The notes under the pieces were generated by a model, which ran no database searches, was not told the origin of the DNA, and saw only the letters and a program-made list of their open reading frames with translations. A stretch of 11,318 bases of DNA, from contig NWUY0300010004.1 of NCBI GenBank assembly GCA_004151065.3, forward strand, positions 45,770 to 57,087, in the 5' to 3' direction. Shown piece after piece: positions 1 to 7,671 of the stretch (positions are counted from its first letter, which is position 1; each line of letters begins with the position of its first letter). The translations under genes and the position numbers were made by a program. This stretch comes from Larix sibirica (lineage: Eukaryota > Streptophyta > Pinopsida > Pinales > Pinaceae).

Positions 1-1165
1 GGGGTCTAGATGGTTGAAGCTCATCCTGATATCATAGGCTTCTTTAATGGTGAAACACCCTCTCGGTTTATGACCCCAGCGGAGCCTATCTTCCCCGATT
101 TGCTTTTTTATTCTGCGGTTGTTCAGAGCCTCCTCAACCTAGTTAACCTCTTCCTCCGGTCCAAGAGGAGTCCACCAATCATGTTCATGCCATACCCTTA
201 AATCTTGTTCAAGAGAGTCTGCCTCCCACAAATTCCTTACCCTGACAATGTTGCTATCCATGCAGCCTTGAATAACGTGAGGAGCGTCAATGGAGCTGCC
301 AATTGGGGGTAATTGTTGCCACGAGTTGACCCAGGCTAAAGCCCGGATGCCATCACGAACCTCCCAAAAACTACGTTCTTGGACCAAACTCCTCCCTTGG
401 TATGCTGTTTTCCATATCTGAGACCCTGGGACCGTTTATGAGAAACGAATTAGGTCCTCTTTTCCCCATCTGACTGCATATTTGGAGTGCCAAAGTCTTG
501 CCCATGGTTCCTCCCTGTGGGTTACCCACCTCCACTAGGTCTTAGCTCCCGAGACGATGTTAACCTGATCCGCGTCCCGAAGATTGAGGCTGCCTTGATT
601 CTTTGGAGAGCACAACTCTTCCCATTTTACCAAAGCCCATTTCCTGTTGTCTCTAGGGCCACTCCAAAGAAAGTGTCATTGAATTTTCTGAAGCTCTTTA
701 AGAATAGCTTTGGGTGCTAACATAGCCGAGAAAAGATAAGTGGGCGTTGCCTGGAGGACCGCTTTGAGAAGAACTAGGCGGCTGGAAAAATTCAAGAGAC
801 GGAAGGTCCAATTTGAAAGACGTTTCCTCATTCTGTCCACTAATTCCCGCCACGACCCCTACCGGACCTGGGAGTCCACCAGAGGAGCCCCCAAATATTT
901 GGACGAAAGGGAGCTTTCCGAAAAACCCAATATCTTGCAGATGTTTCTTCTGGTAATTTTGGGAGTATTAAAAAAGAAAACCTGAGATTTCTGATCATTA
1001 ACTTCAAGGCCAGAGGCCTTCCCAAAGATGTTAAGACCCCGACGCATTGCCCTCGCCTCCTGGACAGAAGGATGACCCATGAGCATGGTATCGTCCACGT
1101 ACTGGTGGTGAGTTTGACAATCTGCCCTGGGGTGAACAACCAGACCCTGCAGCTCGTGATTTCCT
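1..1165 (-). pseudogene. LINE (non-LTR retrotransposon) ORF2 fragment: RT palm end, thumb and zf-RVT region
   Basis: This is a remnant of the reverse transcriptase that copies LINE RNA at a nicked chromosomal target. Read on the minus strand in one frame, it begins near 1165 with ELQGLVVHP, reaches the catalytic box YVDDTMLMG (YVDD at 1101-1090), then SGLEVNDQKS, SKYLGAPLVDSQVR, a thumb stretch with LVLLKAVLQATPTYLFSAML, then HFLWSG and KWALVKWEELCSPKNQG. It ends with a zf-RVT-like FTIKEAYDI at the left edge. That order is typical of plant LINE ORF2. Five stops interrupt it (859-861, 676-678, 535-537, 436-438, 139-141) but no frameshift is needed. The endonuclease domain and the N-terminal RT blocks are absent, so it is 5'-truncated, as LINE insertions often are. 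Its 3' end lies outside the window. The region is clearly richer in G+C than its flank. I am sure of the family; the exact right boundary (about 1150-1175) is uncertain. Confidence 0.93.
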
Positions 1166-1302
1166 TAAGAAATACATCTATTTGATTACATTGACACGTA
1201 CACAAATTAACATGATGTATTATATAAGTGGGTAATATGATCAAAATATCTCCACTTGAAGTAAATGCAAATATATAACAAATCAAGCACCTCTATACAT
1301 AG

Positions 1303-1360
1303 CACATCGAAATTACAAGCCTTTTTCATAGAACACATCGAAAGTACAAGCCTTTTTCAT
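1303..1360 (+). repeat. Two 27-bp direct copies at 31-bp spacing
   Basis: The sequence CACATCGAAATTACAAGC followed by CTTTTTCAT at 1303-1329 recurs at 1334-1360 with one substitution (T to G). It is a small local tandem duplication of no known family. Confidence 0.85.
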
Positions 1361-1435
1361 GAAGGCATTTGTTCTCTAAAATAGAAAAGTAAGGTTTTTT
1401 TTATGCTAGAGAAAATGATATATTATTTATTTTGG

Positions 1436-1608
1436 TATGCTCTTGAAGATGCCTTGTTAGCATTACAATATAAAAAGGTGTATAATTTCATATATTTAAA
1501 GTTTATTGAAGTTTGTGGCATATTTGATGGAAGAAACTTCTGCACCTTGTGGAAATATGTTATGCTCTTGAAGATGCCTCATCAGCATTACAATTACAAA
1601 AGGTTATT
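1436..1608 (+). repeat. Diverged direct duplication, about 125-bp period
   Basis: TATGCTCTTGAAGATGCC at 1436-1453 recurs at 1561-1578. Both copies continue with AGCATTACAAT and an AAAAGGT segment. About 48 bp of each copy is alignable, with several substitutions and small indels, so it is an old segmental duplication. Confidence 0.75.
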
Positions 1609-2020
1609 CAATCATGTGACATATTTTACTTTAAGTCTTTTTATGTGCCATATCATGATTTCATATGATAATTAAGTTTTTTATTTTTATTTTTTTTATG
1701 AAGAAAAAGTTATTAATACGCAGGGTTCTGAATTTTGTTTTGGGTAGAATTTGGAAGTTTTATTTACAATTACATGTAAATAAAACAAATCTATATTTGT
1801 ATTGGATGTTTTAATTTATATTTAGAATTAATAGGTTTTTTTTTCCTTGAAGATAGTAAAATCTATCATAATTAATTTGTCAAATTGGTAATGAGTACAN
1901 TAATCAACTGTACCCTTCAGTTACCTCAATATATGCTTTGTAGCAATCAAGTGAGCTTGTCTTGGATCCCTCAGGAACTAGCTCAGGGTGTTTACAACAA
2001 AGTATATGTCCTTTCCTCTA

Positions 2021-2709
2021 CCATTGGTTTCAGGTGCAAAGTTTTCCTCTCCTTCCCCTCTTAGTTTTGTTCTCCTTCCCCTCTTAGTTTTGTTTGGGGA
2101 TTTTGGTGCTACATGAATATCATTTTATTTGAGGGTATCAAGTTTGATTTTGAAGGTGCTTGCAACTTTATTACTAAGTTCTCGACTAGATCCTATAATA
2201 AATATGCTTCATTGAAGTTATTATTGAAGAATCCTCCTTTGGTTTTGGATTAGTCCCCTGTCAGGTTTTCTGACGGGGCAGAACATCGTGGTGTTTGTGG
2301 AGCAAGAATACTTCTTATCCTTGCTTCTGATAATTTTATAGATATCTCAATGGGTTGTGGTCTTGGAAGCAATACAATAGCATAATTGTTTGCATTATGG
2401 GGATTGTTATGCATTGCTTCTCCTTATCATATAACCACTTTGCAGGTCTTTGGGGATTCCTCTGCCATCATTGATTAGATCTAGGGTTCTCGCTAAATAT
2501 TGGTTTCCATACTTGATCATTGGAAATATAGGGTTATTCTTTTGCAGCAACACTTTATGTTGATTTGCTTCTTGCACATCTTCAGGAATTACAATCAACG
2601 CGATGATATTCTATCAAAGAAGTGGATGTATCTTACAGCAGGCATGGTTAGACCCTGTATTTTTATTGCAAGTCAATTGGTAGAAGAAATCTCCTTCAGG
2701 ATCCATTGA
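2021..2709 (+). pseudogene. RNase H (RVT_3-type) domain remnant of a plant LINE-like element
   Basis: RNase H removes the RNA strand of RNA/DNA hybrids; plant LINEs often carry it at the ORF2 C-terminus. In the plus frame starting at 2086 I read SFVWGFWCYMNIILFEG, then FSDGAEHRGVCGARI with the first acidic residue (Asp, 2272-2274). The segment NTIA-stop-LFALWGLL follows, where the family has its Glu; the stop is 2383-2385. FGDSSAIID comes next (Asp 2455-2457), and NQRDDILSKK holds the last Asp near 2605. The frame closes at 2707-2709. Other in-frame stops are at 2251, 2476, 2482 and 2494, so the protein is dead. The 23-bp duplication at 2048-2093 breaks the frame further upstream. It lies on the opposite strand to the LINE at 1-1165 and is a separate element. 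Similar domains also occur as stand-alone RNase H-like plant proteins; the upstream WxFW...N segment favours the LINE origin. Confidence 0.85.
2048..2093 (+). repeat. Perfect 23-bp tandem duplication
   Basis: A pyrimidine-rich 23-base unit beginning TCTCCTTCCCCTCTTAG occupies 2048-2070 and again 2071-2093 with no mismatch. Because 23 is not a multiple of three, it shifts the reading frame of the RNase H remnant that runs through it and brings a TAG (2062-2064) into frame. This is consistent with recent slippage or duplication in dead sequence. Confidence 0.93.
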
Positions 2710-3378
2710 AGGAATTTTTGTATAACAATATTATTGTTTTGATACCGTTGAATGAAATTTTTGTAAATTTTGTGAACCATATAACTATTGTTTTAAAGAC
2801 ATTTTGATATATAGGTTGTAGGTAGAAGAAGATGTGATTAACTAGTCCATATTAGAATATGAATGTTTATATATGTGATTAACAATACTCATGAAATCTA
2901 TTTAGGAGATAGGCTATATTTGTAGTTTCTTTTATTCAAACCATTTATAGCAAGGAACTATTTTTTCTTCTTAAAAAAGAATTAAGACCGTGTGAGAATA
3001 TTTTGGACTCTTAGCCTAAATTGGTGTACTATGAAAGCATATTAAGTTATTATTTTAAGATTTTTCAATGTTTTGTGTAAATTCAAAAATCCTCACAACT
3101 TTTTTGGGCATAGAAAAACTATGTTCTTGAGATTTGACCTATAAGACAATGTCGAGCATCAAAATTTCTACCTGATTTTCTACTTAAGACTTTACTGAAA
3201 AATAAATAATTTTTATCACATGTTACACATATGAATTTTATGGCCATGATTTTTCAAAGCTTTAATTATCACCTTCTGACACCTTTGGATTCCAAAATCG
3301 ACAAACATATCATACACTATGAGCGTAGCCTTTCAAGATCATAGTCAGAACGCTTATGCAATCCTAATTGTTTCTTTC
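2710..3378. other. AT-rich spacer
   Basis: Just after the RNase H frame a loosely repeated phrase (TTGAAGGAATTTTTGTA near 2707 and TTGAATGAAATTTTTGTA near 2748) suggests a small diverged duplication. It may belong to the 3' part of that element, but no poly(A) tail or target-site duplication is visible. I see nothing else recognisable. Confidence 0.5.
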
Positions 3379-3456
3379 GTTGGTATTTGATTATGCCATA
3401 CCTACACTTACAATTTATTTTGTTGGTATTTGATCCTTCCATACCTACACATACAA
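3379..3456 (+). repeat. Two 35-bp direct copies at 43-bp spacing
   Basis: GTTGGTATTTGATTATGCCA followed by TACCTACACTTACAA (3379-3413) recurs at 3422-3456 with about four substitutions. A shorter repeat, ATTATTAATGAAA, follows at 3493-3505 and near 3514-3526. These are local duplications of unknown origin. Confidence 0.8.
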
Positions 3457-3559
3457 AATCAAATGTGCCATTAGTTCCTCTTAAAGGATTTCATTATTAA
3501 TGAAACACCCTTTAATTATTAATGAAAGACAAAACAAAATAAACCAAAAGAAAGTTTTG

Positions 3560-3690
3560 AATTTGGTCCAATTTGACTTCTCATAAATCCCATCAGATAT
3601 TGCACATGGAAACGCTAGGTGGTAAGAGAAATTGAACCCAAAACCTTTGGTTCCAAGTGATTTTAGTTACCATTCTTCCTTGACTCAAGT
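3560..3690 (-). mobile_element. Possible tRNA-derived SINE fragment
   Basis: On the minus strand, from about 3685 downward, I read GTCAAGGAAGAATGGTAACT, then a segment containing CACTTGGAACC, then GGGTTCAATTTCTC. GGTTCAATTTC (3638-3628) matches nine of eleven positions of the RNA polymerase III B box GGTTCGANNCC. The upstream GGTAACT region sits where an A box would be but matches poorly. The overall look is that of a tRNA-related head followed by unrelated sequence, as in plant SINEs. No poly(A) or poly(T) tail or target-site duplication could be fixed. It cannot fold into a convincing intact tRNA by eye, so I do not call a tRNA gene. Confidence 0.4.
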
Positions 3691-4071
3691 CAATATAATA
3701 AGAGCATTTTCTTCTTTTTATTAACCAGAGCAATGCTTTTAGTTTCAGTATTGCAACCTTACAGACAATTGGTCCACAATTTGTAATAAATGGAGTTCAA
3801 AATATCTAGACTTTGCCTTTGAAGCAACTATAATTGTTTTACGTGATCTATGGTTGTAATTCATGAGATGTTCACAAGATGATGAATATTGGAACAAAAT
3901 TCTTCCGAACTATGGGTTGGATGGTCAAGAAACGTCTTGTTGATCAAAGTAACCATAGGTACTTCTCAGGATTATCCAAATAACATGCATTGCGCTTCAA
4001 CCATTATGTATAGTCATGCATTTTTGTACCATAGATTTTTTGCACTGAAAAAAATTATACCTCAAGAAATT
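3691..4071. other. AT-rich spacer
   Basis: I see no recognisable gene. The 77-codon plus-strand frame at 3889-4122 has no recognisable motif, and its end runs through the foldback-repeat half copy, so I do not count it as a gene. Confidence 0.5.
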
Positions 4072-4123
4072 GGATCCCTCTCGGTGCTTGATAGATACGG
4101 GTTTAAGATGGATCTATGTTAGT
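4072..4123 (-). repeat. Half copy of the foldback (hairpin) element
   Basis: The stretch from GGATCCCTCTCGG to the 20-base core GTTTAAGATGGATCTATGTT (4101-4120) is the reverse complement of the left arm of the hairpin at 9389-9580. The core is identical to 9419-9400 on the other strand. The other arm is missing here, so this is a truncated or half-deleted copy of the same repeat family. Confidence 0.75.
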
Positions 4124-4269
4124 TCTATAATAATTGCCAACACTTGGTTGAATGACTTTAAAACATTTTTCTCCTATTCCAACATGAATTCATTATATCT
4201 TGTAGAGATTGAAGAGAAATAAAAGAGCTTTAGATTTTTTAATCATGGTTTATCTTTTACATTATAGTA

Positions 4270-4371
4270 TTAAGAGATATATTATATTGTCCACTTTATA
4301 TATNGTTTGTCTTCTTAAGAGATAAGCTAGGAGTGGTGGAGAATACCTTCCTCGCTAAGAGGGAGTGTTGA
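4270..4371 (+). pseudogene. 3' end of a Ty1/Copia polyprotein (RNase H tail)
   Basis: The frame containing 4303 reads FVFLRDKLGVVENTFLAKREC and stops at TGA 4369-4371. This is the characteristic C-terminus of plant Copia polyproteins, just after the RNase H domain, and the stop codon overlaps the start of the LTR, as in that family. The frame is open back to about 4270 (LRDILYCP), but the sequence expected between the two segments seems deleted. Nothing upstream resembles integrase or reverse transcriptase. Base 4304 is N. Only a stub of about 33 codons remains, so it is non-functional. Confidence 0.85.
4355..4365 (+). other. Polypurine tract of the Copia element
   Basis: The purine-rich run TAAGAGGGAG immediately precedes the TGTTGATG that opens the LTR. 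It is in the position of the plus-strand primer of LTR retrotransposons and is partly coding (the AKRE codons). Confidence 0.7.
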
Positions 4372-5180
4372 TGTTTGTAGCTCAAATAGGTATTTCCATT
4401 AGATTGTGTCTTACTTATGGAAATCGTCATTAATAGCTCTTAGGAACCTAGGAAATTTAGTTTATTAAAGTGAATGCCTTTTTAGATTAATTCGAGCTAA
4501 TTTGGAGAAATGCCTAAATTTTTGGCATTGGTGAATTAAGTTAATTAAATGAAGCTCAACCATTGATCTTGAGTGAGTGAGATATAATCTCAGCCATTGG
4601 AGTTAGGGTTTTGGTTCATCTCAATATGATAAAAGGAATCCAAGGTGGGAGGAGAATACACAAGAGAGGCGGAAGAGAAACTCAATTATTGAGTTGGAGA
4701 GAAGAAGAAGGGATTTCTATTTTCCATATTTGGTAGAGAGAGAGAGAGAGAGAGTAGTCCAGGAACCAACAACAAGCAGTCATACAAGTCAGATAGAAGC
4801 GCATAATTGTTGCAGGGGGTAGCTGTATAAGTCATACGAATAGGGCATACATTAGTACTAACAAATCGTACAAATATGTATAGTTGTACAGATTAGATGA
4901 ACATAAAATCTATGCAGTCATACGAATCCTTACATTTGTACTAATCGATTGTATAGAGTCGTACATACCGTATAAGGTAAATACAGGGAAATAGTTGTAA
5001 TGGATTGATTGCTAAGTTTTTTGGGGGAAGTTTGCAGTTAGTGCATATATCTTCTGTGGAGGGAATTTTTCTAGGTTTGTTGTTGTATATTTTATCGAGC
5101 CATTTTCCCAGTAAGGGATCCCTTGTAAACTTGGAAATTAATGAATGAAAAGTTTATTTGAAGGGAATAAAATATGTGCA
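4366..5180 (+). mobile_element. 3' LTR of the Copia element (right end uncertain)
   Basis: The LTR starts with TGTTGATG directly after the coding tail and purine tract. It holds a promoter-like part around 4620-4640 (TATGATAAAAGG), a GA-rich leader-like part (4655-4754) and an AT-rich part with AATTAATGAATGAAAAG near 5130-5155 that could hold a polyadenylation region. No PBS follows, as expected for a 3' LTR. The right end is a guess: TGTGCA at 5175-5180 gives a CA end and lies just before the Ty3-type gag remnant. An earlier end at CCAACA near 4771 is also possible. No second LTR is present in the window, so the boundary cannot be confirmed internally. Confidence 0.6.
4735..4754 (+). repeat. 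(AG)10 microsatellite
   Basis: Ten uninterrupted AG dinucleotides lie inside the GA-rich part of the Copia LTR. Confidence 0.97.
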
Positions 5181-5236
5181 TGTGATTATATTGATTAGAT
5201 CTATCTTCCACTTAAATTGATTTCGCTATTTATTTC

Positions 5237-5915
5237 TATTAAAATATTCCAGCAATATAATTTATTCAGTGAGTTGTAAAAGTAATTTTCAGCAAGGAAA
5301 ATCACTAGAAAATATTTTATCTAGGCTTGGAATAAATAAAATTTAACAATAATCTAATCCATAACTATGTCGCTCTAACGTAATTTTGTCAATTTTCCTA
5401 GGTATTTAGTGTCACGTTCAAAACAATCATGAAGGATCTTCACAAATTGGGTACAAGGAACATAGATACGATAATATTTTTGATACCATTGGCACCATTT
5501 CTAACACTCTAAGTCTAAATATAAGACGCCCATTTTTTATTTTTTTTTGGATATAATCATTAACGTCGTGGAAAGAAAAATGGTGTTCCATTTGGGTAAC
5601 CCAACCTGGGGGATTGGATCCATCAAATTTTTGCATGGCTACCTTTGAAAAGTGGTTCCATGCATTGTCATCCTAAAAGGGTGGAGTTTGGGTATCTGGA
5701 AAGAGAATGTAAGTGCCTCAAACTTCATTTACAAATGCCTATGTGGTTGAATCCTAATTTTTTTATTATATACCCAGGAATTTACATAACCTATCCAATA
5801 CTTGGCTCTGGAGATCCATCTTGGTGTTGATACCTATGATTAAAACGTATGATTCTGCAACTGAAGTTTCAAGCACCTTAGGTGTTTTGGGAAGGTCCAT
5901 ATTTTGGTTCTCCAT
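5237..5915 (-). pseudogene. Ty3-type (Metaviridae) gag remnant
   Basis: Gag forms the particle that packages retrotransposon RNA. On the minus strand an ATG at 5915 opens a frame reading MENQNMDLPKTPKVLET and on to LQSQVLDRLCKFLGI. Six stops follow between 5768 and 5673. The same frame resumes with AWNHFSKVAMQKFDGSNPPG and WVTQMEHHFSFHDVNDY, the conserved gag entry segment (FDG...W...ME.FF). At the A-runs near 5532-5549 the match jumps by one base to a second frame: GVLYLDLEC, then CQWYQKYYRIYVPCTQFVK and CFERDTKYLGKLTKLR, the core Retrotrans_gag pattern. Further stops lie at 5501-5503, 5375-5377, 5354-5356 and 5321-5323. A weaker match continues to about 5237, close to the presumed Copia LTR end. 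No zinc knuckle, protease or polymerase follows. The family call is firm; the start at 5915 is supported by the shared frame. Confidence 0.88.
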
Positions 5916-6620
5916 GGGTGGTCAATTTTGAAGTGTGGACAATGGGACCACTTCTGAGATGGAAAGTATTAACACCAAATTATCTGAAAATGACTAGTGG
6001 AAAAATATGAGTCCTTTGAGAGGTAGCACTTAGGTCCACACAAAAAGGGTTGTAGATGTATACCAACACAATCAGCACAATACAAGATGTAGGAATTTTG
6101 TTGGTTGGTCAGATATGACAGCCTTTCAAGGTTCTTGAGGATAAGGGAGTGCCACATGCTATAGATTTTTTATATACTTGCAGGGTCCAACATTAGTACT
6201 TGACCCAATCTCTCAAGGAGGGTAAATCATGCCCTTAGTCATACTACATGACTTCCTAAGTACTAGAAATTAATCTTCTCAAGTGATGTGATTGGTTCCA
6301 CTATAACAACAATATGGTTGATCATATTATTTAAATATGGTTTGAGGTTGGATAGGGGACATCCGATATACTCGAGGGTGCGTGGAAATGAGATTCCATA
6401 TACATATGATTTCTAACGTAGTACTACTCGAAGGGATTCCAACATGGGTTACAAGGGTTTCCAACTAGGTGAAACCTCTTGTATTTCCTACGTTTAGTCT
6501 TACCTAACCACAATTTACTTGTCAAACAACATATCTCTATCATATTTAAATATGTTAGAACACATTTATAGCCTTAAAAAAAACTACAAAAATTATGGAG
6601 GTGTGCAAGCTTAGGAAAGT
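5916..6620 (-). other. Leader between PBS and gag of the Ty3-type element
   Basis: This roughly 700-base stretch lies between the PBS-like site and the gag ATG. On the minus strand it has one 62-codon open frame (6157-5969) without recognisable motifs. Calling it an untranslated leader is an inference from position; no other gene or signal is visible. Confidence 0.45.
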
Positions 6621-6632
6621 GCTATGATACCA
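6621..6632 (-). other. Primer-binding-site-like sequence (initiator tRNA-Met type)
   Basis: The minus strand reads TGGTATCATAGC, one base different from TGGTATCAGAGC, the usual complement to the 3' end of plant initiator tRNA-Met used to prime many plant LTR elements. It begins two bases after the CA end of the candidate LTR and points toward gag, which is the right geometry. Confidence 0.65.
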
Positions 6633-6634
6633 CT

Positions 6635-6927
6635 TGTAGTTGTTTTTAACCCTTAAACTTAGAACACAAAAATGTATATAGATATAAATCATGCATAAAA
6701 ATAGAATTATAGTGCAAAATACCAAACACAAAGACAATTGAAATGAAATTTTGCAAAATAAAAAGCAATATTCACTTGCCTCTTACGATGGGAAACCTTT
6801 AACTTAATCCAATCTTAAAATATAACAATACCTGACAAAATAATCCATAGCCTCGTATCTCTTTAAATAAACTTCCAATAGCCAAAACCCTAACTACTTG
6901 TGGTCCCATATTTAATGAGTACCAACA
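6635..6927 (-). mobile_element. Candidate 5' LTR of the Ty3-type element
   Basis: On the minus strand this segment begins TGTTGGTACTC and ends CAACTACA, with the TG...CA ends expected of LTRs, two bases before the PBS-like site. A TATA-like TTTATTTAAA (6871-6862) lies in the first quarter, compatible with a U3/R border. At 293 bases it would be short. An alternative left end at TGTTGC (6998) would give about 364 bases. No second copy exists in the window to verify it, so the extent rests on end motifs and the PBS only. Confidence 0.5.
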
Positions 6928-7671
6928 ACCTAATGGACCTTAATTAATGGAGGGACTCTTTTTATATTACTTAATTATTCACTACTATCTAAGCAACATT
7001 TTTCAAAGAAGATAACGACATGCATTAATTGACTAACTCCTATGTAGCCCAAAGTAGGGAGATTAAGATAGGACCCTAGCATTATATATATTCATAATAT
7101 TTCTTTTTCATATTTATATACATTCATAATTTCTTTTGTTCATACTTATTTTGCAATAATGTATGTATGTATGTATGCTAGCAAAAGAATGTGTAGAGTG
7201 CTTCAATAATTATCATTTTGTGCATTCATTTTGCAATAAAGTAAATGTTAAAGAATGCTCGGATGTAAGCAGAACAATGTCTAACATAATGTTACACAAA
7301 GGCATTTTATTTTCACCAATATTAAAATCTATTTTTCTTTGTTTTGTAGTAAAATAATACTTCTCATGTATTATTTCTTTATCTATGGAATCGAAGTTTC
7401 ATTTTATTTTGGACGAACTTATTAAGATAAGTGCTTACAAACTCTTGTTATTCAGATACATCAAATGTATCCAATAGTTTTGCTAATTTTTTGATGTGAA
7501 GGATGCTCATATGTGCATAAATTGAATCACTATTAAATACGCAAACACTAGAGAGTGGTGGAAACTTCCAAGGAAAATAAATTTTGGAATTTAATTCAAC
7601 GAGTATGGAAAGAACATCCATGTTATTGTGACATATCATATTGCCACCATTATAAGATTGTTTTTTTTCTC
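6928..7671. other. AT-rich spacer with a small duplication and GTAT microsatellite
   Basis: A diverged duplication (TTCATAATATTTCTTTTTCA near 7091 and TTCATAATTTCTTTTGTTCA near 7123) is followed by (GTAT)4 at 7161-7176. The 64-codon plus frame at 7163-7357 has no recognisable domain. From about 7600 on, plus-strand sequence may hold the diverged N-terminal part of the transposase pseudogene, but I could not align it with confidence. A 122-codon minus-strand open frame (7816-7448) overlaps that pseudogene and is probably its shadow. Confidence 0.5.

Larger units (their letters stand above)
1166..2020. other. AT-rich spacer without recognisable gene
   Basis: Base composition becomes strongly AT-rich just past the LINE breakpoint. 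A 90-codon plus-strand open frame at 1403-1675 has low-complexity composition, spans a local duplication and matches no domain I know, so I treat it as chance. Apart from two local duplications listed separately, I see no motif, promoter or RNA gene. Base 1900 is N. Confidence 0.6.

Noticed and set aside
840-1286. 148-codon minus-strand open frame, the longest in the window
   Set aside because: It overlaps the LINE in a different frame; the YVDD, SKYLGAPL and other conserved blocks lie in the neighbouring frame, and it runs across the LINE breakpoint into spacer.
1403-1675. 90-codon plus-strand open frame
   Set aside because: Low-complexity AT-rich composition spanning a 125-bp duplication, with no domain and no sign of coding constraint.
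1-2709. LINE RT (1-1165) and RNase H (2021-2709) as parts of one element
   Set aside because: They lie on opposite strands with AT-rich spacer between, and the RT is truncated on the side facing the RNase H domain.
3600-3690. Intact tRNA gene on the minus strand
   Set aside because: Only a B-box-like sequence is convincing; the acceptor and anticodon stems do not pair by eye.
7325-7351. Pyrimidine-rich tract ending in TTTTGTAG, like a splice acceptor
   Set aside because: Such tracts are common in AT-rich plant DNA; there is no matching exon with coding signal on either side.
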